A DNA stretch of 64,000 nucleotides, taken from assembly GCF_020532645.1 (NCBI RefSeq), contig NZ_JAJAUZ010000018.1, positions 1 to 64,000 on the forward strand, read 5' to 3'. The DNA comes from Streptomyces bambusae. Lineage in GTDB: Bacteria; Actinomycetota; Actinomycetes; Streptomycetales; Streptomycetaceae. The translations under genes and the position numbers were made by a program. Positions 41,755 through 50,752 of the stretch are shown here, piece by piece. The stretch's first letter is position 1. Each line of letters opens with the position of its first letter. Below the pieces are notes generated by a model that saw only the letters and a program-made list of their open reading frames with translations, was not told where the DNA came from and searched no databases.

Positions 41755-43494
41755 CTACAGCAGCGTGTCGTACCCCTTCACCGCACCCGCATTGTCGGTC
41801 GGCAGCAGCGCCTTCACCGGCGGCGCGAACGGCGCACCCGCCTTGCCCGTGCCCCGGTACAGCCACACCACGCCGGCCTTGTCCTGCGCCAGCAGGTCCG
41901 CCCGCCCGTCGTCCGTCAGGTCACCCGGACCCGACAGCGACCGGTAGACACCCCAGCCCGCACCGATGCGGGTACGGGGACGGAACGGGTCGGTCAGGTC
42001 CCCGGTGCCGGCGCGCAGCCACAGCACCCCGGCCCGGTCCCGCGCCACCACGTCCGCGTTCCCGTCCCCCGTCACGTCGGACACGCCGACGATCCGGTCG
42101 TACCGCTCCCAGCCGCCGTCCAGCGTGGTCCGGTCGCCGAACTGCCACGTCACGCCGTGCCGGCCCTCGTACACGTACAGGTTCCCCTCCGGGTCGCGGG
42201 CCAGCAGGTCCGCCGTCCGGTCACCCGTCACGTCGGAGGCGCCGACCAGCATGTCGTACGCGTTCCAGCCGCCCGAGACGCGGGTCCGCGGCAGGAAGCC
42301 GCCCTCGCGGCGGTCCAGCCCGTGGAACCACAGCACGCCCGACCGGTCCCGGGTGACCATCCCGGCCCCGCGGTAGCGGCCCGTCACCGGGGACAGGCTC
42401 GCCAGCCGGTCGTACTGCCCGAAGCCCTCGCCGACCAGGCCCATCAGCTTCCGGTCGAACGGCTCCGCCGCATCGCCCGTCCCCCGGTGCTCCCACAGCC
42501 GGCCGTCCTTGCCCCGCGCGAACATGCGGTGCCGGTCGCGCACCGGACGGGTGCTGTCCACCGCGAACGTGGCCGCGGCCGACGGGTTGCCCGGCTCCGC
42601 GTTCCACACCCGGAGGGTGGCCGTCTCCCGGATCTTCCAGGCCGCCGCGTCCTTCGGCGCCGTCAGCCGGTACGACACCGTCACCTTGTCCGGCTGGTTC
42701 ACCTTGCACACGATGCTCGGGCCGTACGCCGTCACCCCGCCGTGGTACGTGACGCACTTCGCCGGGCCCGTCACGTCCAGGGCACCGATCCCGATCCCCG
42801 GCTCGCGCCCGTCCCAGGGCCGCTGCCCCTTGGCCGGCGCGAAGGAGATCTCCAGCTCGGCCGGGTCCACCACGTTCATCTTCACCGTGTGCCGGACCGA
42901 GCCGCCCGCCTTCAGCACCGGCGCGTTCAGGTCCACGACGTTCCGCGCCACGTGCTCGGCCGTCTTCACCGTCACGGTCCGCGCCGCGTGCCGGGCGTCC
43001 TCGGGCCGGGCCGCCGCCGTCTGCGCCTGCCGGACGGCCCGCTCCAGGTTGCCGCCCTCCGGCACGAGCACCACACCGAAGTGCACCGTCGCCCCGTCCG
43101 CGGCACCCGCCGCCGTACGCACCCGCGGGGCCCGCGCCTCCCAGCCGCGGTAGTCGCACAGGAAGACCCCCGGCACGCCCGCCTTCGGGGAGCAGCCGCG
43201 GACCGCCTCGGCCGTCATGCCGGCCGGCAGCCCGCCCGACCAGGCCCCGCCCGTCAGCGGCTTCGCGCTCAGGGCGTACACGAACGTGCCCTTCGGGGTG
43301 TCCGGGCCGTCACCGGTCAGCCCCAGCGGCTTCAGGTCCGCGGCCTTTCCGCCCGGCCGGACCGTCCAGTTCTCCAGCCGGTCGAAGCCCATCTCCGCGG
43401 CCGCCGGCCCGGCGGCCGCAGCCTGCCCGGTCAGCACCCCGGCGGCGAGCAGCGCCACCGACCCCCCGAAAGCCACCGTCCTGCGCATGCGCAT
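41755..43494 (-). CDS. Secreted FG-GAP/propeller protein, paralogue 1 of 4
   Basis: Exported protein of 579 residues. Signal peptide MRMRRTVAFGGSVALLAAGVLTGQAAAA; mature N-terminal half (about 30-330) is two Ig-like beta modules with two cysteine pairs (GCSPKAG with VFLCD; KCVTY with IVCKV). It shares with its neighbours the line KGTFVYALSAKPLTGGAW. Residues about 335-579 are five blades of about 47 residues of the pattern GGW..YD.LVG.SDVTGDG.ADLLARD..G.LWL..GTG, with Ca-binding DxxxDGxxD turns. The end is GYDTLL. The fold suggests a five-bladed beta-propeller, perhaps lectin-like. No catalytic residues are seen. Confidence 0.85.
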   Translation of the reverse strand: MRMRRTVAFGGSVALLAAGVLTGQAAAAGPAAAEMGFDRLENWTVRPGGKAADLKPLGLTGDGPDTPKGTFVYALSAKPLTGGAWSGGLPAGMTAEAVRGCSPKAGVPGVFLCDYRGWEARAPRVRTAAGAADGATVHFGVVLVPEGGNLERAVRQAQTAAARPEDARHAARTVTVKTAEHVARNVVDLNAPVLKAGGSVRHTVKMNVVDPAELEISFAPAKGQRPWDGREPGIGIGALDVTGPAKCVTYHGGVTAYGPSIVCKVNQPDKVTVSYRLTAPKDAAAWKIRETATLRVWNAEPGNPSAAATFAVDSTRPVRDRHRMFARGKDGRLWEHRGTGDAAEPFDRKLMGLVGEGFGQYDRLASLSPVTGRYRGAGMVTRDRSGVLWFHGLDRREGGFLPRTRVSGGWNAYDMLVGASDVTGDRTADLLARDPEGNLYVYEGRHGVTWQFGDRTTLDGGWERYDRIVGVSDVTGDGNADVVARDRAGVLWLRAGTGDLTDPFRPRTRIGAGWGVYRSLSGPGDLTDDGRADLLAQDKAGVVWLYRGTGKAGAPFAPPVKALLPTDNAGAVKGYDTLL

Positions 43495-43581
43495 ACGCCT
43501 TTACCCCCTGGAAGAAACGAGCGGCACGATGCTGCCGCGACAGCGCCGGACAGTCACCCCCAGCGCCCGCGGACCGTACCA

Positions 43582-43615
43582 ATGCGGGCCCCGCCGATGA
43601 TCGACGGAGCCCGCA
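43582..43615 (-). terminator. Hairpin downstream of propeller gene 2
   Basis: Imperfect stem with ATGCGGGC / GCCCGCAT ends and an inner CCGCCG / CGACGG pairing, lying about 85 bp past the stop of the 43699-45432 gene and before the start region of paralogue 1. Confidence 0.7.
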
Positions 43616-43698
43616 TCTGCCTCATCTACCCCCGCGGAACGGCCGATTCGGGTCTCCCCGACCGGCCGCACAGGGGTTTCGCCCAAAGGCTCGGACGC

Positions 43699-45432
43699 CT
43701 ACAGCAGCGTGTCGAACGACCCGATCGTCGACTGGTCCCACCAGCGCCCGATCCGCGACTGCGTGCCGAACGGCGCCGACGGGTCGCCCGTGCCCTCGTA
43801 CAGCCACAGCACGCCCGCCGTGTCCTGCGTGACCAGGTCCGCCCGGCCGTCGTCCGTCAGGTCACCGGGACCCGCAAGCGACCGCAGCCCCGCACCGTCC
43901 AGGTCCGTCTGCACCCGCGGCGCGAACGGCTTCGCCGCCGAGCCCGTACCCGCGTACAGCCACAGTGCACCCTTCGCGTCCCGCGCCAGCAGGTCCGCCT
44001 TCCCGTCGGCCGTCACATCGCCCAGCCCGGTCAGCTCGTCGAAGATCTTCCAGCCGGCGCCGATCCTCGTCCGCGCCGCGAACGGCGCGGCCGCCTTGCC
44101 GGTGCCCGCGTACAGCCACAGCACGCCGGCCTTGTCCCGGGCCAGCAGGTCCGCCCGCCCGTCACCCGTCACGTCCGACACTCCGGCCAGCTCGTCGTAG
44201 ATCTCCCAGCCCTTGCCGACCTTCGTCCGCGAGCCCAGCGGCGACAGGAGGCCCGCCTGCGGCGCGTACCGCCACAGCACCCCCGCCTTGTCCCGGGCCA
44301 CGACCACCCCGCCGGTCCCCCGGCCGGTCAGCGGCGCCGTCTTCGCCATCAGGCCGTACTGGCCCCACTCGGAGCCCACCAGCTCCGCATGCCCCTGGAA
44401 CGGGTCCGCAGCCTTGCCGGTCCCCGTCATCGCGCGCAGCCAGCCGTCCGCCGCACGCCCCAGCAGCCGGTGCCGGTCGTACACCGGATACGGGCTCACC
44501 ACCCGGAACGTCGCCGCCTTCACCGGGTTCGACTCGCTGATCGGCGACGTGTACACCAGGTACTCGGCCTTCGCCGACATCTTCCACGCCTTCATCGACG
44601 CGGCCGCCCGCAGCGTGTACCCGACCGTCACCTCCCCCGGCTTCAGCACGTCGCACTCCAGCGCCGGCAGCGCCGAAGCCGCCGCGGGCGCACAGCGCGC
44701 CGACGGACCGCCGGTCACCTCGGTGACCTCCACGCCCCGCTCGTCCCAGTCCCACTCGCGCTGCCCCGCCGCCGGCGCGAACGTCACCCGCAGCTTCGCC
44801 GCGTCCACCGCGTGCAGCTTCACCGCCTGCGCCACCGACCCGCCGGCCTGCACCGCGGGCGCCGCCGGCTCCATCGTGTTCTGCGCGACCCGCGCCGGCG
44901 TCTTCACCGTCACCGTCGCCGCCGCATGCGTGCCGTCCTCCGGACGGGCCCCGGCCGACTGCGCCTCCGCGATCCCCGCGGCCACACTGCCACCGGCCGG
45001 CACGTACACCACGCCGTAGTACAGCTGCGTGCCGTGCGCAGCCCCCGCCAGCGCCTTCAGCGACGGCGACGGCACGTGCCCCAGCCCCTTCGCCGGGCAC
45101 GTGAACACCCCCGCCACCCCGGCCCGCGGCTTGCACTCCCGGCCCGACAGGTCGCCCAGCAGCATCCCCGCCGGCGCCCCGCCTGCCGTCCACGCCCCGC
45201 CGGTCAGCGGCTTGCGGCTCACCGCGTACACGAACGTGCCGTCCGGATCGCCGCTCTCCAGCGTCCCCTGCGGGTGCAGGAACGCGTTCTCCTCCGGCTG
45301 GATCACGCTGTCGGCCACCGGATAGAAGGCGTACGCCGACCCCGGCGCCGCAACCGCCACCTGGGCCAGTGCCCCCGAGGCCAGCACCGCCGCCGAAGCG
45401 CCCAGCGCCACACCTGCACGTATCCGCATCAC
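43699..45432 (-). CDS. Secreted FG-GAP/propeller protein, paralogue 2 of 4
   Basis: Exported protein of 577 residues with the same design as paralogue 1. A signal peptide (MMRIRAGVALGASAAVLASGALAQVAVAA) is followed by DGTFVYAVSRKPLTGGAW, cysteine pairs (ECKPRAGVAGVFTC; ARCAPAAASALPALEC), and five W-rich blades. The blade repeat is clearest here: YDELAGVSDVTGDGRADLLARDKAGVLWLYAGTGKAAAPFAARTRIGAGWK, repeated with few changes. It ends SFDTLL. Blade-to-blade identity within this protein looks higher than in paralogue 1, suggesting recent blade duplication. Function unknown; surface binding is the simplest inference. Confidence 0.85.
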   Translation of the reverse strand: MMRIRAGVALGASAAVLASGALAQVAVAAPGSAYAFYPVADSVIQPEENAFLHPQGTLESGDPDGTFVYAVSRKPLTGGAWTAGGAPAGMLLGDLSGRECKPRAGVAGVFTCPAKGLGHVPSPSLKALAGAAHGTQLYYGVVYVPAGGSVAAGIAEAQSAGARPEDGTHAAATVTVKTPARVAQNTMEPAAPAVQAGGSVAQAVKLHAVDAAKLRVTFAPAAGQREWDWDERGVEVTEVTGGPSARCAPAAASALPALECDVLKPGEVTVGYTLRAAASMKAWKMSAKAEYLVYTSPISESNPVKAATFRVVSPYPVYDRHRLLGRAADGWLRAMTGTGKAADPFQGHAELVGSEWGQYGLMAKTAPLTGRGTGGVVVARDKAGVLWRYAPQAGLLSPLGSRTKVGKGWEIYDELAGVSDVTGDGRADLLARDKAGVLWLYAGTGKAAAPFAARTRIGAGWKIFDELTGLGDVTADGKADLLARDAKGALWLYAGTGSAAKPFAPRVQTDLDGAGLRSLAGPGDLTDDGRADLVTQDTAGVLWLYEGTGDPSAPFGTQSRIGRWWDQSTIGSFDTLL

Positions 45433-45476
45433 ATATCCCCCGTACTCCCAAGTAACAGCAGCTGCACGCTACATGC

Positions 45477-45509
45477 GGAGGGCCCCGGCACCTGCTGCCG
45501 GGGCCCTCC
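45477..45509 (-). terminator. Hairpin downstream of propeller gene 3
   Basis: Perfect 14-bp stem GGAGGGCCCCGGCA / TGCCGGGGCCCTCC with a 5-nt loop, 23 bp beyond the stop of the 45532-47259 gene. Each propeller gene therefore seems to have its own transcript. Confidence 0.9.
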
Positions 45510-45531
45510 CCACCTCACACGCCCGAACCCG

Positions 45532-47259
45532 CTACAGCAGCGAGCCGTACACGTTCCAACCGCCGCCGATCTTCACCCGCGGCGCGAACGGCGCAGCCGC
45601 CTGCCCCGTCCCCTTCAGCAGGTGCAGCACCCCGGACGCGTCCCGCGCCACCAGGTCCACCTTCAGGTCCGAGTCCAGGTCGCCGACCAGGCTGAACGCG
45701 GTGTAGCCCTTCCAGTCGGCCGCCGCACCGATCTGCACCCGCGGCGCGAACGGCTTCGCCGCCACGCCCGTGCCCGCGTACAGCCACTGCGCACCGTCCT
45801 TGTCACGCGCCAGCAGGTCCGCCCGGCCGTCACCCGTCAGGTCCGCACCGCCGGTCAGCACGTCGAACACCTTCCAGCCCGCGCCGATCTTCACGCGCGG
45901 CGCGAACGGCTTCTTCGGCACGCCCGTGCCCGCGTACAGCCACTGCGTGCCGTTGGTGTCCCGCGCCAGCAGGTCCGGCTTCCCGTCACCGGTCACATCA
46001 CCGGCACCGGTCAGCGCGTCGTACACGTTCCAGCCGGCCCCGACCTTCAGCGGCTCCCACAGGCCGCCCTCGCCGTCCAGCGCGAAGTTCCACAGCACAC
46101 CGCCGGCGTCCCGGGCCACCACGCCACCGCCCGCCATCTGCACCTTCACCGGCGACAGCTTCGCGGTCAGCGTGTACTTCTTCCACGCGTCGCCGAAGTC
46201 CTCGCCCTTCTCGAAGACGCGCTTCCCGTCCCCCGTCCCCGCATGCAGGAACAGCCGGCCGTCCTTGTTCCGCGCCAGCAGCGAGTAGCGCTCCTTCACC
46301 GGGAACGGGCTCTTCACCCCGAACTCCACCTTCAGCTGCGGCCCTTCGGCCCAGCCCGACGTGTAGACGTCGTACCCGGCCATCGCACCCAGCTTCCAAG
46401 CCGGCGTGGTCTCCGCCGCCTTGAGCGTGTACGACACCGACACCTCACGGCCACCGCGCGCCGCCACATCGCAGGAAATGCCGCTGTCCCACGTCAACTC
46501 ACCCGGCGTGAAGGTGCAGTTGGAGGCACCCGCACCCGGCTTCACCGACGTGATCTCGACGTTCAGCTCGCCCTTGTCCCACTGCCGCTGACCGCGACCC
46601 GCACCGAAGCCCACCCGCAGCTTGCCCGCGTCCCGCGCCTGCACCGTCACCGACTGCGTCACCGTGCCGCCCGCGGGCAGCTCCGGCGTCTTCAGCCCCA
46701 GCACGTTCTTCTTCACGTGGTCCGCGGTCAGCACCGTCACCGAGTGCGGCTCCACCAGACCCTTCACCGGCGCACTCTGCGCCAGCTGCGCCTTCTTCAC
46801 CGCCGCCTTCAGATCCGCACCGCGCGGCGCGTACGCCACCCCGAAGTGCAGCTTCGTCAGGTTCTTCACCGCATCGGACGCCACCACGGCCGGCCCCACG
46901 AAACCGGTGTCCTCACCGGTCCTGCACAGGAACACGCCCTTCACCGTCGGCGACGCCTGGCACATGTCGTCCAGCCGCGCCGACATCCCCGCCGGCAGGC
47001 CCCCGCCCGCCCAGGACGCGTCGGTCAGCGGCGCCTTGGACATCGCGAACACCAGCGTGCCGTTCGGCATCCCGTCCACCGTGTCCGGCCGCAGCACCAC
47101 CGCCGACGACTCGCCCGGCGGCACCACGTGGTCCTTGAACGAGAAGGCGTACGACTCCGCCCCGGCCGCGAACGCGGGCACCGAACCGGCGGCCACCAGC
47201 GCCACCGCACCCCCGAACACCCCGAGACGCACCGCGCCCCGCCCCGTCTTTCCTCGCAT
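45532..47259 (-). CDS. Secreted FG-GAP/propeller protein, paralogue 3 of 4
   Basis: Exported protein of 575 residues from MRGKTGRGAVRL (the ATG at 47268 three codons earlier is an alternative; longer frames run into the promoter). Signal peptide, then NGTLVFAMSKAPLTDASW, cysteine pairs (MCQASPTVKGVFLC; NCTFTPGELTWDSGISC) and five blades such as DLTGDGRADLLARDKDGAQWLYAGTG. It ends NVYGSLL. The N-terminal half is the most diverged of the four, while the blades keep the GAGW spacing. Binding role inferred only. Confidence 0.85.
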   Translation of the reverse strand: MRGKTGRGAVRLGVFGGAVALVAAGSVPAFAAGAESYAFSFKDHVVPPGESSAVVLRPDTVDGMPNGTLVFAMSKAPLTDASWAGGGLPAGMSARLDDMCQASPTVKGVFLCRTGEDTGFVGPAVVASDAVKNLTKLHFGVAYAPRGADLKAAVKKAQLAQSAPVKGLVEPHSVTVLTADHVKKNVLGLKTPELPAGGTVTQSVTVQARDAGKLRVGFGAGRGQRQWDKGELNVEITSVKPGAGASNCTFTPGELTWDSGISCDVAARGGREVSVSYTLKAAETTPAWKLGAMAGYDVYTSGWAEGPQLKVEFGVKSPFPVKERYSLLARNKDGRLFLHAGTGDGKRVFEKGEDFGDAWKKYTLTAKLSPVKVQMAGGGVVARDAGGVLWNFALDGEGGLWEPLKVGAGWNVYDALTGAGDVTGDGKPDLLARDTNGTQWLYAGTGVPKKPFAPRVKIGAGWKVFDVLTGGADLTGDGRADLLARDKDGAQWLYAGTGVAAKPFAPRVQIGAAADWKGYTAFSLVGDLDSDLKVDLVARDASGVLHLLKGTGQAAAPFAPRVKIGGGWNVYGSLL

Positions 47260-47465
47260 CTCGTGCATTTCGCGCAACTCGCGCTCCACTACGTGAAGGC
47301 GGCATAGTGCTGCCGCGGCAACGTCATGTTCCCCGCATGACGTGCGCGGACCGTATAACACGGGCGTTTGTTACAGAGTAACGGCCCCCGCCCACAAGGG
47401 ACGGAGGCCGCTTTTCACTCACTCACACCACAAGTGACGCCACAACTGACGCGACAAGTGACGCC

Positions 47466-49187
47466 TCAGAAGAGCAGGTTGTACGCCTGCCAGCCCGGGC
47501 CCACCTTCACCCGCGCCGCATACGGCTTCGCCGCCACACCGGTACCCGCGTACCACCACAGCACGCCCGCCTTGTCCCGGGCCACCACGTCCGCCTTGCC
47601 GTCCGCGTTCAGGTCACCCGGCGCCACCAGCTGGTTGTAGATGTCCCAGCCGCTGCCGACCTGCGCCCGCGCACCGAACGGCTTCGCCGCAACACCCGTG
47701 CCCGCGTACAGCCACAGCCTGCCCGCCGTGTCCCGGCCCAGCAGGTCCGCCTTGCCGTCACCGGTCAGGTCCACCCCGCCGGCCAGCGCCGCGTACGTGT
47801 TCCAGCCCGCGCCCAGCTTCACCTTCGCACCGAACGGGGCCGTGGAGACCCCCGTACCCGGGTACAGCCACATCGTGCCCGCGGTGTCCCGCGCCAGCAG
47901 ATCAGCCTTCTTGTCCCCGGTCAGGTCCGAGGCACCGGTCAGCGAGTTGAAAGCGTTCCAGCCCGCACCGACCCTCAGCCGGTCCTTGTAGATCCCACCG
48001 TGCCCGGCCATCCGGTAGAACCACAGCACGCCGTCCTTGGTCCGGGCCACCGCACCCGGACCGGTGCTCTGCACGGTCACGGGACCCAGCCGGGTCAGCG
48101 CCGAGTACTGGTTCCAGTTCAGGCTGGAGCCCACCAGCTCGACGTCCGCGAACGGCTTCGACGCCTTGCCGGTGCCGCGGTAGTCGTACAGCTCGCCATC
48201 GGCCTTGCGGCCCACGAGCCGGTACCGCTCGGTCACGGCCGGACCGCCGGTGACGGAGAAGTCCGACACCTTCTCCGGGTTGCCCGTGCCGAAGTCGTAC
48301 ACCTCGTACGTCGCGGTGTTCCGCAGCTTCCACGCCGGCGAGGCCGCGTCCGCCTTCAGCTTGTACGTGATCGTGTAGTCGCCCGGCTTCTTCACCGTGC
48401 AGCGGATCTCGCCGGCCTCGCCGAGCGAGTGGTCGCACTCGGTCGCGTCCACACCGGCGCTCGACTCGACGCCGTCCGCCTCGACCTTCAGCTCGCCCTC
48501 GTCCCAACCGCGGAAGCCCGGCGCCGGGGTCAGGTACATCGACAGCCGGCCCTTGTCGACCGCGTGCAGCTTCATCGTGTGCGACACCGTGCCACCGGCC
48601 GGCAGCGCCGGCGTCGACAGCACCATGGTGTTCTTCGCGACGTGCGCCTTCGTCTTGGCGGTGACCGTCGCGTGCGCCCGGCGCGAGGTGATCGGCTTCG
48701 CCCCCGCCGTCTGCGCCTCCTTGACACCCGCGTCGATGCTGGCACCCCGGGGCACGTACACGAGGCTGTAGTACGCCGTCGCCATGTCCGCCGTGGTCGA
48801 GGCGGCCGAGATCTCCGGCGCGGGGTTGCTCCACCCCTTCAGGTCACACAGGTACACCCCGGCGACACCGGCCTTCGCCGTGCACCCGTCCGTCGGGTCG
48901 ACCTTCATCCCCGCCGGCACGCCGCCGTACCAGGTCCCCCCGGTCAGCGCCTTCTTGGAGATCGCGTAGACGTACGTCCCGTCCGGCTCCCCGGTGTGCT
49001 CACCACCGGTCGAACCGGGCGACAACCACACCCACCCCTCCCCCGGCGCAACCACCTTGTCGGTCACCGGATCGAAGTAGAACGTCGGATCCCCCGCCGC
49101 CGCAGCCGTCCCGGCCGCCACTCCCGTCGCCACCAACACGGCCGCAACCCCGGCCCCCACAAACTTCCGCACGACTTCCCCCATCAC
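47466..49187 (-). CDS. Secreted FG-GAP/propeller protein, paralogue 4 of 4
   Basis: Exported protein of 573 residues and first of the four in the direction of reading. Signal peptide MMGEVVRKFVGAGVAAVLVATGVAAGTAAA; then DGTYVYAISKKALTGGTW, cysteine pairs (GCTAKAGVAGVYLC; ECDHSLGEAGEIRC), and five blades with GVDLTGDGKADLLGRDTAGRLWLYAGTG and related repeats. It ends QAYNLLF. It is 73 bp downstream of the GntR gene stop on the same strand, so readthrough from that gene is possible. Nearly constant length (573-579) across the four indicates a fixed fold. Confidence 0.85.
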   Translation of the reverse strand: MMGEVVRKFVGAGVAAVLVATGVAAGTAAAAGDPTFYFDPVTDKVVAPGEGWVWLSPGSTGGEHTGEPDGTYVYAISKKALTGGTWYGGVPAGMKVDPTDGCTAKAGVAGVYLCDLKGWSNPAPEISAASTTADMATAYYSLVYVPRGASIDAGVKEAQTAGAKPITSRRAHATVTAKTKAHVAKNTMVLSTPALPAGGTVSHTMKLHAVDKGRLSMYLTPAPGFRGWDEGELKVEADGVESSAGVDATECDHSLGEAGEIRCTVKKPGDYTITYKLKADAASPAWKLRNTATYEVYDFGTGNPEKVSDFSVTGGPAVTERYRLVGRKADGELYDYRGTGKASKPFADVELVGSSLNWNQYSALTRLGPVTVQSTGPGAVARTKDGVLWFYRMAGHGGIYKDRLRVGAGWNAFNSLTGASDLTGDKKADLLARDTAGTMWLYPGTGVSTAPFGAKVKLGAGWNTYAALAGGVDLTGDGKADLLGRDTAGRLWLYAGTGVAAKPFGARAQVGSGWDIYNQLVAPGDLNADGKADVVARDKAGVLWWYAGTGVAAKPYAARVKVGPGWQAYNLLF

Positions 49188-49260
49188 TCCGAACGATCGG
49201 CGGACGCTAACACGCGCCCCACCCGTACCGATCAGTAGGGGTCCCGGCCCGACACGGTCC

Positions 49261-50025
49261 CTACGCGTCGAACTCGTACTCCAGGACGTACGACCCGGCG
49301 TCGAGCGTCATCTCGTTGACCTCGACCACCCGGCCGCCCTCCGCGAAAGCGGTCCGCACGACCACGACGACCGGCGTCCCCGCGCCCAGCCGCAGCCGCT
49401 CCGCCTCCTCCGCCGACGGCATCCGCGACCGGATCTCCTCCCGGAACCGCACCGGCCCGAAACCCAGCTCCGCCAGCCGCGCATACGTCCCACCCGGCCC
49501 GGTGTCGGCCTCCGTGACCGGCGTCCCCGCCACGATGTCGCCCGGCAGCCACGACACCGCCGTCATCACCGGCTTCCCGTCCAGCACGAACCGCCGGCTC
49601 CGCACCCACACCGCCGCCCCGACCGCCACACCCAGCACGGACGCGACCGGCTCCCCGGCGGCCTCTTCCCACACCTCGACCTGATCGACGACGAGCTCCC
49701 GCTCCCCCGCCTCATCAGCCCACACCGACCGCCCGGCCCCCCACCGCTCCTGCGCGAGCCGCTGGATACCGCGGCGGCGCGTGGGGCTGTGCCACAGCCC
49801 GCGCACGAATACACCGGCACCCTTGCGCGCCTCGGCGAGCCCTTCGTGCTGCAGGACGCCCAAAGCCGCCCGGGCCGTCATCCGCGCCACGCCATGAGCG
49901 GCCATCAGGTCGTTCTCTCCCGGCAAACGGTCGCCGGGGCCGTACCGGCCGGACTGAATACCGGCCCTCAACTCATCGGCGATCCGCACGTACTTCGCCT
50001 GCCGCCCACCGCCCGCGCTGTCCAC
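49261..50025 (-). CDS. GntR/HutC-family transcriptional regulator
   Basis: Regulator of 254 residues. An N-terminal winged helix (YVRIADELRAGIQSGRYGPGDRLPGENDLMAAHGVARMTARAALGVL) is followed by a UTRA effector domain (about 90-250) with VWVRSRRFVLDGKPVMTAVSWLP and FREEIRSRMPSAEEAERLRLGAGTPV. HutC-type proteins sense small metabolites. GTG start. Two direct repeats upstream (50070 and 50119) are likely operators. It is divergent from the 50161 gene, which it may control. Confidence 0.88.
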   Translation of the reverse strand: MDSAGGGRQAKYVRIADELRAGIQSGRYGPGDRLPGENDLMAAHGVARMTARAALGVLQHEGLAEARKGAGVFVRGLWHSPTRRRGIQRLAQERWGAGRSVWADEAGERELVVDQVEVWEEAAGEPVASVLGVAVGAAVWVRSRRFVLDGKPVMTAVSWLPGDIVAGTPVTEADTGPGGTYARLAELGFGPVRFREEIRSRMPSAEEAERLRLGAGTPVVVVVRTAFAEGGRVVEVNEMTLDAGSYVLEYEFDA

Positions 50026-50069
50026 CGGGCCACCTTAGGACCGGCGCACCCACGGCACCCAAAAGTCGG

Positions 50070-50134
50070 AGATGTATAGAGAACGCTTGACCCGCGCCGA
50101 ACCACGCCGCTTCACTGAAGATGTACCTAGAGAA
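50070..50134. promoter_or_regulatory. Direct repeats in the GntR divergent promoter region
   Basis: AGATGTATAGAGAA (50070-50083) and AGATGTACCTAGAGAA (50119-50134) lie on the same strand 49 bp apart between the GntR gene and the 50161 gene. They are probable GntR binding sites; the second is 26 bp before the ATG. Confidence 0.5.
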
Positions 50135-50160
50135 GTGGCACGGCCCTAGGAGGCCCACCC

Positions 50161-50706
50161 ATGCCCAGGGACCACACCGGCATGTCCCCCGCCCCCCACC
50201 TGACCCTCCCGGCTCCCGACCCGGACCCCACCCCCGGCTGCGACATCTGCGCCGCCCTCGCCCGGGAACGCGCGGCCGCCCGCGCCAACGGCGACCCCTC
50301 CCGCGCCACCGACTGCAACGTCGAACTCCGCCACCACCCCCGCCGGCACCCCCTCAGCGCCCGCCACCTCTTCGGCCCCGCCTTCACCCCCGCCTGCCAC
50401 ACCCTCCGGACCGCCCACCCCGACCTCACCGCCGACCTCGCGGAACGAGCCGTCACCGAAGCGATCAAGTTCGTCGCGACCTGCGCCCGCAACACCGGTC
50501 TGGCGATGTCGGCCCCACCCCTGATCGCCGCCGCCTGGCACGCCCTCCGCCGCCACCCCGCCGCGTACGAAGCCCTCTGCGCCCACTTCGGCCCGTACAT
50601 CCACGCGTTCCCCCTCACCCCCCACCACCACGCCCGCACCCGAGCCCTCGTCCACGCCACCGGCTTCCGCCCGGACCCGGAACTGTGGCGACGGCCGGCC
50701 GACTGA
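50161..50706 (+). CDS. Hypothetical protein, divergent from GntR
   Basis: Protein of 181 residues without a recognised domain. It is His- and Pro-rich, with GCDICAALARERAAARANGDPSRATDCNVELRHHP near the N-terminus (two CxxC-like cysteines) and a helical middle (DLAERAVTEAIKFVATCARNTGLAM). The start MPRDHTGM has a ribosome-binding site AGGAGG a few bases upstream; MSPAPH seven codons later is possible. Its position beside a GntR gene with shared upstream repeats suggests control by it. I cannot assign a function. Confidence 0.7.
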   Translation: MPRDHTGMSPAPHLTLPAPDPDPTPGCDICAALARERAAARANGDPSRATDCNVELRHHPRRHPLSARHLFGPAFTPACHTLRTAHPDLTADLAERAVTEAIKFVATCARNTGLAMSAPPLIAAAWHALRRHPAAYEALCAHFGPYIHAFPLTPHHHARTRALVHATGFRPDPELWRRPAD

Positions 50707-50722
50707 ACGCGGGCATGCAAAA

Positions 50723-50747
50723 GGCCCCGGGTGAATCACCCGGGGCC
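50723..50747. terminator. Hairpin between the 50161 gene and tRNA-Thr
   Basis: Near-perfect stem GGCCCCGGGTGA / TCACCCGGGGCC around one central base. It begins 5 bp after the tRNA 3' end on the minus strand and 17 bp after the upstream gene's stop, so it serves both. Confidence 0.88.
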
Positions 50748-50752
50748 CTCAG

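Noticed and set aside
41104..47307. A 2067-residue open frame on the plus strand
   Set aside because: It lies opposite the four propeller genes and reads as Arg/Pro/His/Thr-rich noise. The minus-strand genes have signal peptides, repeats and conserved cysteines. Long antisense frames are expected at this GC content.
41755..49187. Integrin-like or phage tail gene cluster
   Set aside because: No phage structural, lysis or integrase genes adjoin it; each gene has its own signal peptide and probable terminator.
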